DNA from: Cordilura impudica
Lineage: Eukaryota; Arthropoda; Insecta; Diptera; Scathophagidae
NCBI GenBank assembly: GCA_963682025.1
Contig: OY821521.1
Location: forward strand, 114,116,080-114,180,079
Length of the DNA stretch: 64,000 nt
Reading direction: 5' to 3'
Both the position numbers and the translations under genes were made by a program. Positions within the stretch are counted from its first letter, which is position 1. The number at the start of each line of letters is the position of its first letter. This document shows positions 53,045 to 64,000 of the stretch, piece after piece. Below the pieces are notes generated by a model. That model did not search any database, was not told the DNA's origin, and saw only the letters and a list, made by a program, of their open reading frames with translations.

Positions 53045-53950
53045 ATGGACGCCCAACAATTCGCCATGTTTTTAAAAGCGCAACAGGACTTAGTGGAACA
53101 AATAACCAGATTGTCTGTTGGTACTTCTTCTAGCGCAGTGCAGGGCAATAGCAACATTATCAACACGGCGTTGGTTCCTAATTTCGAAGCTTTTGATCCG
53201 GCCAAGGAGACGTACCGAAAATTACGTAAACATGAAGTGCGTTGATGGTAATAAGGAGTATTGTACAAAGCTCCTCTTAAATTCGATTGGAGCTAAACAT
53301 TTTGATAGAGTGACAGCATTAGCGGCACCAAAAATGGCAACAGAGCTGCAGTACGATGACTTGTTAAATCTGCTAGAAAACTATTTGGCCCCAAAAAGAA
53401 ACGTGCTGGTGGCACAACACAGATTCTTGTCAAAATATCAAGGTGAAGGACAGTCAGTGGCAGATTTTGTGGCAGTACTTCGCACTGATATTAGCGATTG
53501 TGAATTTTTATCAGAGTGTATGTGCAAAAGTTCTATAGCTGATGTGTTTTTAAGAGCACAATTTATCCGTGGCATTAATGACAACGGATTGCGTGGAACA
53601 GCTACTTCAATCAGAGGCATCTAAATTCGAAGAAATTGTTTCGAGGGCGTTGACGCTCGAGGCGGCGAAGGTTGATTCGAAGGAATTGTCACATGCTGCT
53701 ACAAATTCATCGAGTGCAACTATAAATAAAATATTTAATAAAAGGAAAATGTCTAATCGTTTAAAATTTCAACAAACGCAACATAAACGGAAGGTTAATT
53801 ACGAGCAATTGGGTATTGCTGGTTTATGTTTAAGATGTGGTAAAAATGACCATTTTGCAAAGGAATGTCGTTCGAATTCAAAATTAAAATGCAATTTGTG
53901 TGCAAAGCAAGGGCATGTAGCAAAAGTCTGCATTGCTTCTCTTTTGGCGG
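53045..53950 (+). pseudogene. gag: Gag of the Mag-like element, two lesions
   Basis: ATG 53,045 (MDAQQFAMFLKAQQDLVEQI). Frame lost near 53,215-53,222, where a few residues seem deleted. It resumes as VDGNKEYCTKLLLNSIGAKHF and DDLLNLLENYLAPKRNVLVAQHRFL, a capsid-like helical region. A one-base change of frame near 53,596 joins the frame that continues into pol, with LLQSEASKFEEIVSRALTLE and two zinc knuckles CLRCGKNDHFAKEC and CNLCAKQGHVAKVC (about 53,827-53,930). Gag and Pol appear to share a single frame there, without frameshift signals. The two lesions would block Gag despite the very young LTRs. Confidence 0.85.
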
Positions 53951-56900
53951 ATAGTCCTAATGCCGGACCTAAAACTAAACCCAGTACAAGGGGTACTTCA
54001 ACAAATCAAGTGCGGAGCGATCATTCTGATTTTGGAATTTACAAAATTGTTGATGTTTATCGCAATGATTATACAACAAATTCGGAACGCTATTATGCAA
54101 ACATTTCAATAGAAGGGAAAATTGTCAAATTTGAAGTAGACTCTGGTTCGGGGTATTCTTTTTTGCCACGTTGCTTGTTTAAATCATTAATGTTATCTAA
54201 CGATATAACCCCTACAAATATAGTTTTCCGATCCTACACCCAGAACACATTTAATGCAGATGGAAAAGTACGAGTGCATGCCAAATTCAACAATGTTTCT
54301 ATTTTTGATGACATTTATGTTGTACCAGACGGATGTACGGCACTAATAGGCAGAACGTGGATACGACGCTTAGGTATTAACCTTAGTGAATTAGATCAAA
54401 TTAATTCGAACATGAATGTAACTAATTCAATTACCCATTCGAACCAAATCGAAAATTTAATGGCCGAATTTGCAACTGTTTTTGAGCAGAAAATTGGGTG
54501 TATCCCTAACTACAAGGTCTCATTGCAGCTACGTGAAAATGTCAACCCTAGTTACACCAAAGAGCGTCAAATTCCATATGCGTTGGCAGAACGGGTTGAG
54601 AAGGAGCTCGACGATTTGGAAAAAGGGGGGATAATCACCAAAGTAGCCAATAGTGACTGGGGTTCACCATTGGTAGTCATTCCAAAGGCGGACGGCGGGG
54701 TGCGACTTTGTGTCGACTATAAGGTAGGTGTGAATCAAAGATTAGTAGACGCACACTACCCGATACGTAAAATAGATCAAATTTTTAATAGCCTCAAGGA
54801 TTCGAGATACTACTGCCGCCTTGATCTGTACAAAGCATACTTACATGTCCCCGTTGATGAATTTTCCTCTGAAGTTCAAACAATTTCAACTCATCGAGGT
54901 ACATTTCGTATGAACCGCCTGTCTTTCGGTATTAAAACTGCACCTGCTGAATTTAATAGAATCGTGGATCAAATATTGCGTGAAATTCCAAAGACTGAAT
55001 CATATTTCGATGACATTGTGGTACATGGTGAGTCTTTAGCTGAGTGCAAGGCTAATTTAAAATCTTGTTTGTCTCAACTAAAAAAGTATGACCTTCACTT
55101 GAACCTTTCAAAATGTACGTTCTATCAAAAACAAATAGAATTTTTGGGTCACACTGTGGAGTACAACAAAGTTCGGAAATCAAAGTCTAAAGTAAAGGCC
55201 ATTGTTGAAATGCCACAGCCAAAATGTGTGGAGGATGTCCGTCGATTTCTTGGCATGGTGACATACTACTCCAGGTTTATACCAAATGCGTCCACACTAA
55301 CTACGCCGTTACGTCTGTTATTACATAAAAATTCAGTTTTTAAATGGAATTTTAGCTGCCAAAAATTGTTCAATGAGCTGAAAAACGAAATTGCCAGTGA
55401 TCGTGTTCTAATGCCGTTCAATCCGAAGTTGAAGGTTCAACTTGCGTGTGACGCTAGTCCTACAGGGATAGCTGGTGTTTTGTCTCATATTGTAGGAAGT
55501 GAGGAAAGGCCAATTGCTTTTACATCGAGGTCGCTGACCCCGGCTGAACAGAATTACTCACAGCTTGACCGGGAGGCGTTAGCGATAGTGTATTCTGTGC
55601 AACACTTTCATGAATACTTATATGGTCGACTTTTCAAACTCATTACGGACAACCAGCCATTATCCCGCATTTTCCACCAAAATTCAAAATTGCCGCAAAT
55701 GACATCATCCAGACTCCAAAGGTACGCTGCTTTTCTGACCGGTTATAACTACGAGGTTATCACAAAAAAAAGCGAGGAAAATGTTAATGCTGACTGCTTG
55801 TCAAGAGCCGCTTTAAATACAGGTATGAATTGTATAAATTTTATGGACGAAGAAGTACACTCTCTTTGCGATTCCACTTTGTCACAAATAACTTCATTAA
55901 AATTAAATTATAATTCAATTCGAAAAGCTACGGAAAGGGATGAAAAACTGTCAAAAATTATAGCAGAATTACGTAACTCACACGTGGTCGATACGGATTA
56001 TACCATTGATTCCGATATTATATTCAAAGGAAATAGGGTCATGATTCCTAGTTCACTTCAACAAGCTGTACTTACCGAACTTCATTACACTCACATAGGT
56101 ATAACCAAAATGAAGCAATTGGCTAGGAGGTACGTGTTTTGGTCTTCGATAGATAAAGATATTGAGAAGTACGTTCGTTCGTGTGCTGCTTGTGCGTCTG
56201 TCCAGAATAATCCTTCAAAAGCTATTTTACATCCTTGGTATGAACCGCAACATAATTGGCAGCGAATACACATTGATTACGCAGGACCCTATCAAGGACA
56301 TCAATTTCTGGTAGTCGTCGATTCCAAATCGAAATGGGCAGAAGTCGGCGTGTGCTTATCTGCACCAACATCTATTTCAACAATTGAAATGTTATCTAAC
56401 ATATTCGCTAGAAATGGATATCCAGATGTTATGGTATCCGATAACGCAACCATCTTCAAAAGCGACGAATTTGTACAGTTTTGCCGCAACTCTGGTATTT
56501 TCCAAAAATTTATTGCCCCAGGTCATCCAGCAACAAACGGATTGGCTGAAAGGAATGTCCAGACTCTGAAGAAACGCCTGGCAGCTATGTCAGACGACAT
56601 ATCACCCATATCCAAAAAAGTAAGAGAAATACTTTTTCGATACAGGGCGACCCCACTACGAAATGGGAAATCGCCATCTGAACAGTACCTTGGAAGGCAA
56701 ATTAGAATACGACTTGATGCACTAAGACCTTCAAAACTTTGTAAAAATACGGTTCCTGATATAACAGTCAGACAGCTTAGTGAGGGAGATCGCGTTTTAG
56801 CCAGATATTACACCGTAAATAAGCCTTCATGGAAACTTGGTACCATCACTAAGAAATTTGCACGTCTTCATTACCTCGTTCGTCTTGATAACGGGTTCAT

Positions 56901-57222
56901 ATTCAAACGCCATATAAACCAATTACGATCCACTAATGTTCAATTACCAAACATGTCAACAAGCCTAGACTATGACTCCGAATCAGCAAATCGACAAGAT
57001 GAAAACCAGGAAATTCTTCAACATCAGGCGTTATTGCCCCACATTCCCGCTCAGGTATTATGCGATGACTCTGCAGTGCCTAGCATTCCTACAACCACAG
57101 AACCACCGCAAGAACAATCAGAGCCGTCCACTTCAGGAAATGCTGAAGCAACGCCAAGCCGACGTACATCTGGTCGACAACGGAAAGCGCCTAGTTATTA
57201 TAGCAACTACATGCGACATTGA
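53951..57222 (+). CDS. pol: Pol of the Mag-like element, uninterrupted
   Basis: The open frame covers 53,569-57,222 (1,217 codons including Gag knuckles). Protease: FEVDSGSGYSFLP (Asp at about 54,139). RT: GVRLCVDYKVGVNQRL, CRLDLYKAYLHVPVDEF, RLSFGIKTAPAEFNRIV, catalytic SYFDDIVVHG (about 55,000-55,028). RNase H: VQLACDASPTGIAGVLSHIV, LDREALAIVYSVQHF, ITDNQPLSRIF, NADCLSRA. Integrase: zinc region HYTHIGITK...CAACASVQ (about 56,083-56,205), core HIDYAGPY, MVSDNATIFKS, NGLAERNVQTLKKR (DDE), C-terminal GDRVLARYYTVNKPSWKLG. All catalytic residues are present, so the enzymes look competent; the Gag lesions are upstream in the same transcript. Confidence 0.95.
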
Positions 57223-57251
57223 TTTTAAGTTCGTTTTAAGTGAGGGAGAAT

Positions 57252-57501
57252 TGTTATGGTCGATATGGCACCGTCACCATGATCAACATCATTATGTAAA
57301 TATGGCATCATTATAATAATTCATTTTGCATATTCATCTGTAAATACTTGTTCATATAACTTACCTTTTTTATTACTTCTTGATATACCATCAAAGCAGT
57401 TGGACGTCATTATAAATATTAATAATTATTGTTAAAGTATTATAATAAATACATGAATTAAAATATACAACGCGTGCATTCTTATTATCTAAGATACAAC
57501 A
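57252..57501 (+). repeat. 3' LTR of the Mag-like element
   Basis: 250-bp partner of 52,687-52,936. The purine tract AGTGAGGGAGAAT (57,239-57,251) lies directly upstream, right after the pol stop at 57,222. Confidence 0.93.
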
Positions 57502-58162
57502 GTAAAGATAAGATCTCATATGTAAATATCAAATTTGTTAAAATATGTAAATAAAGGAAGAATATATAATTGAAAATTATTAAGCAAGCGATTTAAATCT
57601 ATTTTGAAATTCAACAATATACCTAAATTTTTTTCCAACCCAATTAACATATCAAACAAATTTTAAGACGGTTCCACCTAATATTAATTTAAATTATTCC
57701 ACCGGATTTGCATTAAAATTTTTCCATAAATTGAAATTAAAATTGTAAATCCAATTTAAATGAACATGACAAAACCCACTCGGTATTGGAAAACTAAACA
57801 TGAAGGTTAAATAAATAAAAATTTAATAAACCCAATGTAGAAACCTAACCAAACAAATGTTTCTATTTAAAGTGGGTTACCTCCAAGTAAGATGGAATAA
57901 CAGGTAACATGGTAGGGAGGGCAATAGGGGCACTCCTTCTAGTCCCCACCTCAGGATGAGTATATCCGTCCATCCCTTAGATGCCGTAGTTTTTGACAGT
58001 TTTTTTTCTAATCGCACGTGAAAATATCTGTAGTGCGGTTTCCCTGGGACTTAACAAGATCCCACCCATCCGGCGAGCTAGGCCCCATGCCAGCACGTGC
58101 GACCTGTTAAGGCTCAGGGAAACGGAAGCGGAATATTCCAACAAGCACCGCACCATTACATA

Positions 58163-58287
58163 GCTCTGTTAATTCATAAATCTGTCGCACATAAAAACCT
58201 CTTTATATCAAACACCTCACCAATCGAAAACATCTCAATTGAAGTTATTATAAATAATAGACCTATTGTTGTATCTGCGTTCACACC
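58163..58287 (+). pseudogene. Jockey ORF2 endonuclease scrap (unit 2)
   Basis: Same chimera as 38,848-38,972 with two visible base differences. Confirms that the mosaic was assembled before the unit was duplicated. Confidence 0.85.
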
Positions 58288-58289
58288 TA

Positions 58290-59042
58290 GGTTCCAGTCG
58301 ACGTACTTATCGATAATTATTCTGTGGGTTGTCTTGGTTGCTACGTGGAAAACATAATGCATTCGTATGCTTTCCATGGTTATTGTTATGGTATATTGCT
58401 CTATTAAATTGGGAAGCGAAACTTGCACGAATATTATTAGAATCGAGCTCCTGGGCCTTTGCCAGTGCATTCGGTAAGTCATTCGGTGACAGTGAGTAAT
58501 ATATTAGCTAGTGGAGCGTTTAATCCCGTGATAAACACTCTAGACATATTGTCTATTTTTCTTATTCAGCTCTTTCGTTAGCGTTGATTCCGAACCGTGG
58601 GTCATAATTGTCTAATTAATAAGTGCGGTGAGTATCCTATTTATCACATTGTAGTAATCATAATGCTCAACTCTTGTTCGATTATATGTAGTGGCCACTT
58701 GTCGGACTGTTCCATGGTTAGTGAGGATATCGTGTTTTCGATTATCTTCTTTCTTAGGATAATTAATGCAGCAAAATATTTCCTTCGCCTTTTTTTTTAT
58801 ATAATTTCACGGAGTTACTAGCGGCCTCTCGCCAACTGACGTAGGAATTTTTCCCATCGAAATTTTATCACATCTAACGGTTCATCGCAACGAATACTAT
58901 CATGAATGGTTTGTGTTCTATATTCTGTTACTGTATTTACACTAGTTAATTGGGATAATTGTCGAGTTAACTGTTCTATAGAGTCTCTCAATGGAGCCGT
59001 CTGTGACTGAATCAATTTTGTAATCTGGGCAGAAGTAGCCAT
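58290..59042 (-). pseudogene. gag: Antisense gypsy-type Gag relic (unit 2)
   Basis: Starts on the minus strand at ATG 59,042 with MATSAQITKLIQSQTAPLRD and a coiled-coil-like SIEQLTRQLSQLTSV, then CDEPLDVIK and KFRWEKFLRQLA, matching the layout of the errantivirus Gag at 16,705 (coiled coil then CDESLDIVK). Later parts are in other frames. Parallel copy at 38,974-39,722. Opposite in orientation to the errantivirus at 15,768. Confidence 0.7.
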
Positions 59043-59154
59043 GGGTGGTGTTGGAAGTACTAAGATTTTGAAACAAGCCCGTTAAAATTTCTAATGAAAT
59101 ATACTGATTTTCCTCCCCTGGCAAGAAGCCAATTTATTCCTCTAATTCCCTGAT

Positions 59155-59360
59155 TTAATTTATAATTTGGATTGGTAAAAATTTATTATTTAATTGATTA
59201 AATTCATAATTTTTAAGTGATAAAAATTTATGATTTTAATTGATAATTTGGATTGGTAAAAAATTTTTAAGTGATAAAAATTAATGACTAGAAATTGATA
59301 AAAATTTATAATTTTAATTGATAAATTTCTAAATTATTTTAAGTGTTAAAAAATTAATTT
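59155..59360. repeat. AT-rich minisatellite, contracted copy
   Basis: About three units of the array at 39,840-40,280 (AATTTGGATTGGTAAAAA, TAAGTGATAAAAATTAATGA). Confidence 0.85.
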
Positions 59361-59580
59361 TTTACATAAATTTTATTTCATTTTTACTTAGTTAATCCTT
59401 CTCTTGTATTGTTATTGTGGTTCCAAATTTATCTATAGATGTCTTTTTTAATGATAGTTCTTAAAGCTGTACCGGCTCCACTTGGTACCGAGTTGTTGCT
59501 GCCAAGCGTGGGCAGGGTTCTCTTCCTTCAGTATAATTTCAATTGTAATTCACTTTCAGATTGTTTTAATAACAATTTGA
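59361..59580. other. Spacer before Jockey-3
   Basis: Matches 40,281-40,500 (CTCCACTTGGTACCG, GCCAAGCGTGGGCAG). The first ~65 bp of the Jockey 5' end seen in copy 1 are deleted here, so copy 3 begins at AAGTGTATATTTTTG. No gene. Confidence 0.6.
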
Positions 59581-59679
59581 AACAAGTGTATATTTTTGTT
59601 TTTGCAATTGCCTATTCTTGATCTCATTTGAACTCACGTGGTAGTCAATTCAGCTTAAAACAGGAATAAAAATTTAGCG

Positions 59680-61164
59680 ATGGCCCGAGGGGCCAAATCT
59701 TCATCTAAAAGAAAGCTCATTGCTAACAAGATGCCAAAACTTCCTCCGGGTTTTGTTAACACGAACATCGCGTCAACTTCCAGCAACAGATTTAGCCTGC
59801 TTGCTGGCCTCAATGATATGGACGTAACTCCATCATCAAATCTTAACGATATTAAACAACACAAACCTCTCATTTGCAGAAATACGAAAACTACTTGGAT
59901 TGTATTTTCAAACGTACTTCAATTGGTACCAACATTTTTGCTCCAAGTAAAGAATTGTACGAATGCTACAAGCAAATTCTTAAAGAGAGCAAAATGGAGT
60001 TTCATTCATATGGCTCCAAAGATAATAGGTTATACACAACCTTTTTACATGGTTTACCCCGCATTAACTCTGAGGACATCACCGAAGAGCTAAAAAACTA
60101 CAACCTATCCCCTTCTTCCGTGGCTGAAATAGTCACCAAATTCAGTTCGAACAACAATGCAGTTTACAAAGTTCAATTTGTTCGTAAAAATTTTAATCCA
60201 ACTGCCTTAAAAAATGTAAGGACAATTTTCAATATTATAATTTCTTGGAAAAAATACAAATCTAGATCCGGGAACAAACCAACTCTTTGCTCCTAGTAAT
60301 AAAATGTACGAATGCTACAAGCAAATACTTAAAGAGAATAAGATGGAGTTTCATTCTTATGGCTCCAAAGAAAATAGGTTATACACCACCTTTTTACACG
60401 GTTTACCCCGCATAAGCTCTGAGGAAATCTCCAAGGAGCTAAAAAACTACAACCTATCCCCCTCTTCCGTAACTGAAATAGTCACCAAATTCAGTTCAAA
60501 CAATAATGCAGTTTATAAAGTTCAATTTGTTCGTAAAAATTTTAATCCAACTGCTTTAAAAAATGTACGAACAATTTCTAACATTATAATTTCTTGGAAA
60601 AAATACAAAACGAAATCCAAGAACAAACCAACTCAATGCTGGAACTGCTTGATGTATGGCCATGGCGGTGAACATTGCCATCGAAGTGCTGCATGTATGA
60701 TATGTGCAGAACAACATCATGCAAGTGTGTGTCCGTTTAACACAAATGAAAAAAGACCAGCTGTTTTTACATGCTTCAATTGCAAAAAACAAGGAAAAGA
60801 GAGAACTGATCACTCTGCAAACGATATCAACTGTCCGTTACGTTCTCTCTATTTGGAAACTAGAACAAGAGTTACTTCTAAAAGTCCGAATAAAAGCAGA
60901 CAACAACAAAATAACTCATTTCAATTTAATGTGGGAGATTTCCCTAATTTAAGAAACAACAACACAAATTGTAACAATAACATCAATAATAACAGCAAAG
61001 CTACATATGCTAATCAGCTGAAAACAAACAATGATTTATTTAGCATTGATGAGCTTTTTGATATTTTCACTACAGCTATGGATGATTTGCATAGGTGCAC
61101 TTCAAAAGTACAACAAATCAAAGTTGTAATGTCAATGGTAAAATACGCCCATGGATTATACTAA
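59680..61164 (+). pseudogene. Jockey-3 ORF1, chimeric with internal duplication
   Basis: ATG 59,680 (MARGAKSSSKRKLIANK). An early deletion near 59,865 shifts the frame. A second frame (59,874-60,296) covers the PRE_C2HC-like region and ends in a stop at the join. Then 60,304-61,164 repeats that region (MYECYKQILKENKM onward) and continues through intact zinc knuckles (CWNCLMYGHGGEHC, CMICAEQHHASVC, CFNCKKQGKERTDH) to the normal ORF1 end. The 286-residue downstream part is itself open. Confidence 0.9.
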
Positions 61165-63819
61165 TAATTTAAACGAATTCAAAATGCTTCACTTGAATGC
61201 TAATGGCATTTCAAACTTTTCTAAATTAAAACAATTTGAAATACTAATTGAAAGAGAAAATATTAAAATAGCGTCTTTGAATGAAACATTTTTTTCAGAA
61301 AATCATAGACCCTTTTTTAAAAATTATTATTTATATAGAAGTGACAGAATAGATGCTAGAGGAGGAGGAGTAGCTCTGTTAATTCATAAATCTGTCGCTC
61401 AAAAAAACCTCTTTATATCAAACACTTCATCAATCGAAAACATATCAATTGAAGTTATTATAAATAATAGACCTATTGTTGTATCTTCGTTATATTCACC
61501 AAGATATACCCATAACTTCTGTGCTGATATCTTGAACCTAACACCTTCCACCAAAGAATACATAGTTTTTGGTGACCTAAATGCCAAACATTGCTCTTGG
61601 AATTGCCGTTCAAATAATACTGCAGGAATAGCACTCAACAATCTACAGCAATCAAGCAATTTTTTTATACACTATCCTAATAGTCCAACCCTATTCCCCC
61701 ATCAACACAATCGCGAAGCATCCACAGTCGATATTATTTTAAGCAATACCGCTTTAAATATAGACGTAAAGACAATGGATTACGAAATACCATCAGACCA
61801 TCGCCCCATTATGTGTACACTTAAAAGATTAGTGGCCTCGCAGGTTGACCTCAACTATTATGATTATAGTGCAACCAACTGGAACATTTATATGAATTTT
61901 TTAGAAAATAAAATTACGTTAAATTCGGATATATACAATACCAAGGTAGTATTTGATCAGGAAATACAAAAATTTATAAATGTAGTCTTCGAAGCAAGGG
62001 ATGCGTCTACACCTAAAATAACCCAACAAAATAATTACACATTACCAGAAAGTACTGTGAAATATATTAAACTAAGAAGAAGCTTTAAAAGAAAAAGCCA
62101 ACGATCTTCAAATATAGCCGAGCAAACTTTTTATAATCACTGTACTAAGTTTCTAAGTTACATGATTGATAAAAGTATTAATTCGGAACGCAATAAGAAA
62201 TGGTGTCAATTATTATCCAATTTAAAACCAGGTGATAAATCATTTTGGAGAATAAGCAGGAACTTGCGAGGAAAAGGAAAAAATCAAATCTCTCACCTTG
62301 AGGTTGGAAATACAAGGATAACATCTGATAAGGACAAGGCTGAAGTCCTGGCAAATACATTTGTCAAAGCAAATAACCTCACTTCGAATTACAACCACTA
62401 AGCGGATATAGTAATAAATACAACAGTAAATAATTTTAAGAAGGAAAATCCCAGTTCTGAGTCAGCAATTTATACATCTCTAGAAGAAGTAATGAATATT
62501 GTCTCATTAATAAAACCCTCAAAATCTCCTGGTTTTGACAATGTTCCCAACCTGCTCTTAAAGAAACTACCACTCAAAGCTCTAAAATTACTGGTTATAT
62601 TATTTAACAGCTGCATCAAACTCAACTATTTCCCAAAACATTTCAAAAATGCTAAGGTTATAGCTGTCAACAAACCTAATAAGCCAAAAAATAACCCAAA
62701 TAGCTATAGACCTATTAGTTTATTAAGTAACTTAGGTAAAATATTTGAAAAAATACTACATTCTCGTCTTAGTGAATTTGTAACGACCAATTCTATTGTT
62801 GCTAAAGAACAATTTGGATTTAAAAAAGGGCATAGCACTACTCACCAAATAAACAGAATTAAAAATCAAATAATAAGCAATAAAAACAATAAACGTTCAA
62901 CGGGTCTAATATTGTTGGATATCGAAAAAGCGTTTGACACCGTTTGGCATAATGGCCTAGTATTTAAACTTCTTGATGCAAATGTACCAATATATTTATG
63001 CAAACTTATTTCAGATTTCATTCACGGCAGAAGCTTTAAAGTTGCGATTAATAATGAAACATCATCTCCAAAAACCATTACCACAGGGTTACCTCAAGGA
63101 TCAGTCTTGTCGCCATTGCTTTACTCGATATATACATCCGATTTCAAAGTCCCGAAATATATGAAAATTGCTTACTACGCAGATGATACTGCGTTAATTT
63201 CTTCAAACAAACTTACAAGTGCACTCCTGAAGAAAATGGAAAAGGGACTTGTAAATTGCAGTAAATATTTTCACAAATGGAAAATCAAAATTAATCCAAA
63301 CAGGACCCAAGCAATTATTTTTCCGTTCAACAAATCTCCCAAAAGATTGCCAAGACGTCGTCTTCATATTGGAAATAATACCATAAATGTAGTTAATCAT
63401 GTCAAATATCTCGGAGTTGTCTTGGACAAAAAGCTTACTTTTAAACAACATATTATGGCTACGTGCCAAAAAGCTATAAAATCATTTAAAGCATTATGGC
63501 CACTTCTAAATAGAAGGTCATTTCTAAACCCCAAAAACAAAAATCTCCTTTTCAAAAGTGTTATAAGGCCAATATTAACATACGCGTGTCCTATTTGGAG
63601 TGACGCTGCCAACTGCCACCTAAAACGCTTACAAATTATACAAAACAAATGTCTTAAAATGATAAATAAAAAGCCCTGGAGGTATCCTACAAATCTTCTT
63701 CATGAAGAAACAGGTTATTAAAAAATTATCGATTTCATTACAAGGATTAACAACAATTATTTTGCCAAAATTGAAAATTCCTCTTACCCACTGATAAGAG
63801 AATGTAGAGAAGTAACGTA
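61151..63819 (+). pseudogene. Jockey-3 ORF2 with the same two in-frame stops as copy 2
   Basis: Endonuclease and RT as in Jockey-2 (FGDLNAKHCSWN, LDIEKAFDTVWHN, YYADDTALIS). Stops at 62,399-62,401 and 63,719-63,721, then residual coding to about 63,819. One amino-acid difference from copy 2 in the RT (Lys to Arg near 63,302, NPNRTQAI). The shared stops mean copies 2 and 3 are the same lineage; copy 1 shares the first stop too. Confidence 0.92.
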
Positions 63820-63849
63820 AAATTAAAAAGAAATCACCAAATTGAAAAT

Positions 63850-63900
63850 TATATGCTTATAGAGGTCTATTATTTCTAATAAACCTTCTATAAGCATATA
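63850..63900 (+). other. Stem-loop in Jockey-3 3' untranslated region
   Basis: Identical to 52,515-52,565, followed by AT-rich tail to the window end. Confidence 0.8.
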
Positions 63901-64000
63901 AATATTTTCAGATAGTATTTGAATTTATTAAATCATATAAAGGTTTTTTCCCTCCCATTTTCCTTTAAAAATCATTAAAAAATAAAATAAAAACTTTAAT

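Larger units (their letters stand above)
52687..57501 (+). mobile_element. Young Gypsy (Mag-like) LTR retrotransposon
   Basis: 4,815 bp with 250-bp LTRs at 52,687-52,936 and 57,252-57,501. I see only one difference (second base G in the right, T in the left). LTR ends are TGTTATGG (right copy) and ACAACA. Gag and pol are on the plus strand with a polypurine tract at 57,238-57,250. No target duplication is apparent (TATTA left, GTAAA right). The RT/RNase H and double-knuckle Gag resemble the K02A2.6-like Mag lineage. It lies inside the 3' end of Jockey-2 and is the youngest datable insertion in its nest. Confidence 0.93.
48488..57576 (+). mobile_element. Full-length Jockey-clade element copy 2, interrupted by an LTR element
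   Basis: Starts CAGTTTGAATCTAACTCTC and ends ...GAATATATAATTGAAAA. It is flanked by a 16-bp duplication TTATTAAGCAAGCGAT (48,472-48,487 and 57,577-57,592), and the empty site is preserved at 38,288 in unit 1. ORF1 and ORF2 are on the plus strand. The 3' untranslated region holds a hairpin and was hit by the Mag-like element (52,687-57,501). Without that insert it is about 4.27 kb. Confidence 0.93.
45395..58138 (+). repeat. X LTR-like repeat, unit 2, split by four insertions
   Basis: The pieces 45,395-45,423, 46,002-46,054, 48,201-48,487 and 57,577-58,138 join to give one uninterrupted copy of 37,949-38,822. The interrupting elements are a hAT MITE, hAT-2 and Jockey-2 (which itself contains the Mag-like LTR element). 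Confidence 0.88.
59581..64000 (+). mobile_element. Jockey-clade element copy 3, chimeric, running off the window
   Basis: Its first ~700 bp (to about 60,288) match Jockey-1. From about 60,289 to 64,000 it matches Jockey-2 (48,952-52,678) with only two differences I can see (60,701 and 63,303). The join fuses ORF1 codon ~205 of one copy to codon ~98 of the other, so about 105 codons of ORF1 are repeated. The window ends within the 3' untranslated region. Confidence 0.9.

Overview
This window is eukaryotic, very probably from a dipteran insect (a tephritid- or drosophilid-like fly). It is about 64 kb of AT-rich DNA in which I find no host gene and no tRNA or rRNA gene. Nearly everything is transposable element: BEL/Pao, several Gypsy lineages including an env-bearing errantivirus, Jockey-type and other non-LTR elements, hAT, Transib and a Harbinger-like MITE. 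The mix of LTR retrotransposons with insect-typical primer sites, an errantivirus with TATA target duplications, Jockey and Transib points to a fly. The density of nested and broken copies points to heterochromatin or a TE-rich island.

Layout. (1) 1-15,590: a decayed BEL/Pao pol, cut in two by a 10.7-kb Gypsy element on the minus strand (257-11,004, AACT duplication, ~99% identical LTRs). It is followed by a gag/protease-like BEL fragment. (2) 15,768-23,409: an errantivirus with 337/335-bp LTRs, gag, pol, a degraded spliced-type env and TATA duplications; its integrase carries a ~1.1-kb foreign insert. (3) 24,634-38,822: a decayed Gypsy element ('X', perhaps Ulysses/Osvaldo-like) with a RING-like domain ahead of gag. 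Its left LTR-like repeat holds a hAT element, which itself holds a nearly intact Transib transposon with RAG-heptamer-like ends. Its gag-pol region holds a 5'-truncated non-LTR element. (4) 37,314-64,000: two tandem copies of one mosaic unit (X integrase tail, X LTR, Jockey scrap, antisense gypsy gag relic, AT-rich minisatellite, Jockey element). Unit 1 is 37,314-44,220. Unit 2 starts at 44,280 and has been expanded by a Harbinger-like MITE, a hAT MITE, a larger hAT, and a full-length Jockey that itself received a young Mag-like LTR retrotransposon with an unbroken pol.

Because unit 1 keeps the empty sites of every element inserted in unit 2, the order of events can be read directly: duplication first, then the MITE, hAT and Jockey insertions, then the LTR element inside Jockey. 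The Jockey copy at the right edge is almost identical to the Jockey in unit 2 from 60,288 onward, which suggests gene conversion, a further duplication, or an assembly artefact.

The most interesting items are the Transib transposon (relative of the V(D)J recombinase RAG1), broken only at an A11 run; a textbook G GGA AAC slippery heptamer in the exact frame between gag and pol of the large Gypsy element; a set of kappaB-like palindromes in that element's 3' region; the RING-like domain upstream of a gag; and the nested chronology. All family assignments come from motifs read by eye. Coordinates of element ends are exact where target-site duplications are given and approximate otherwise.
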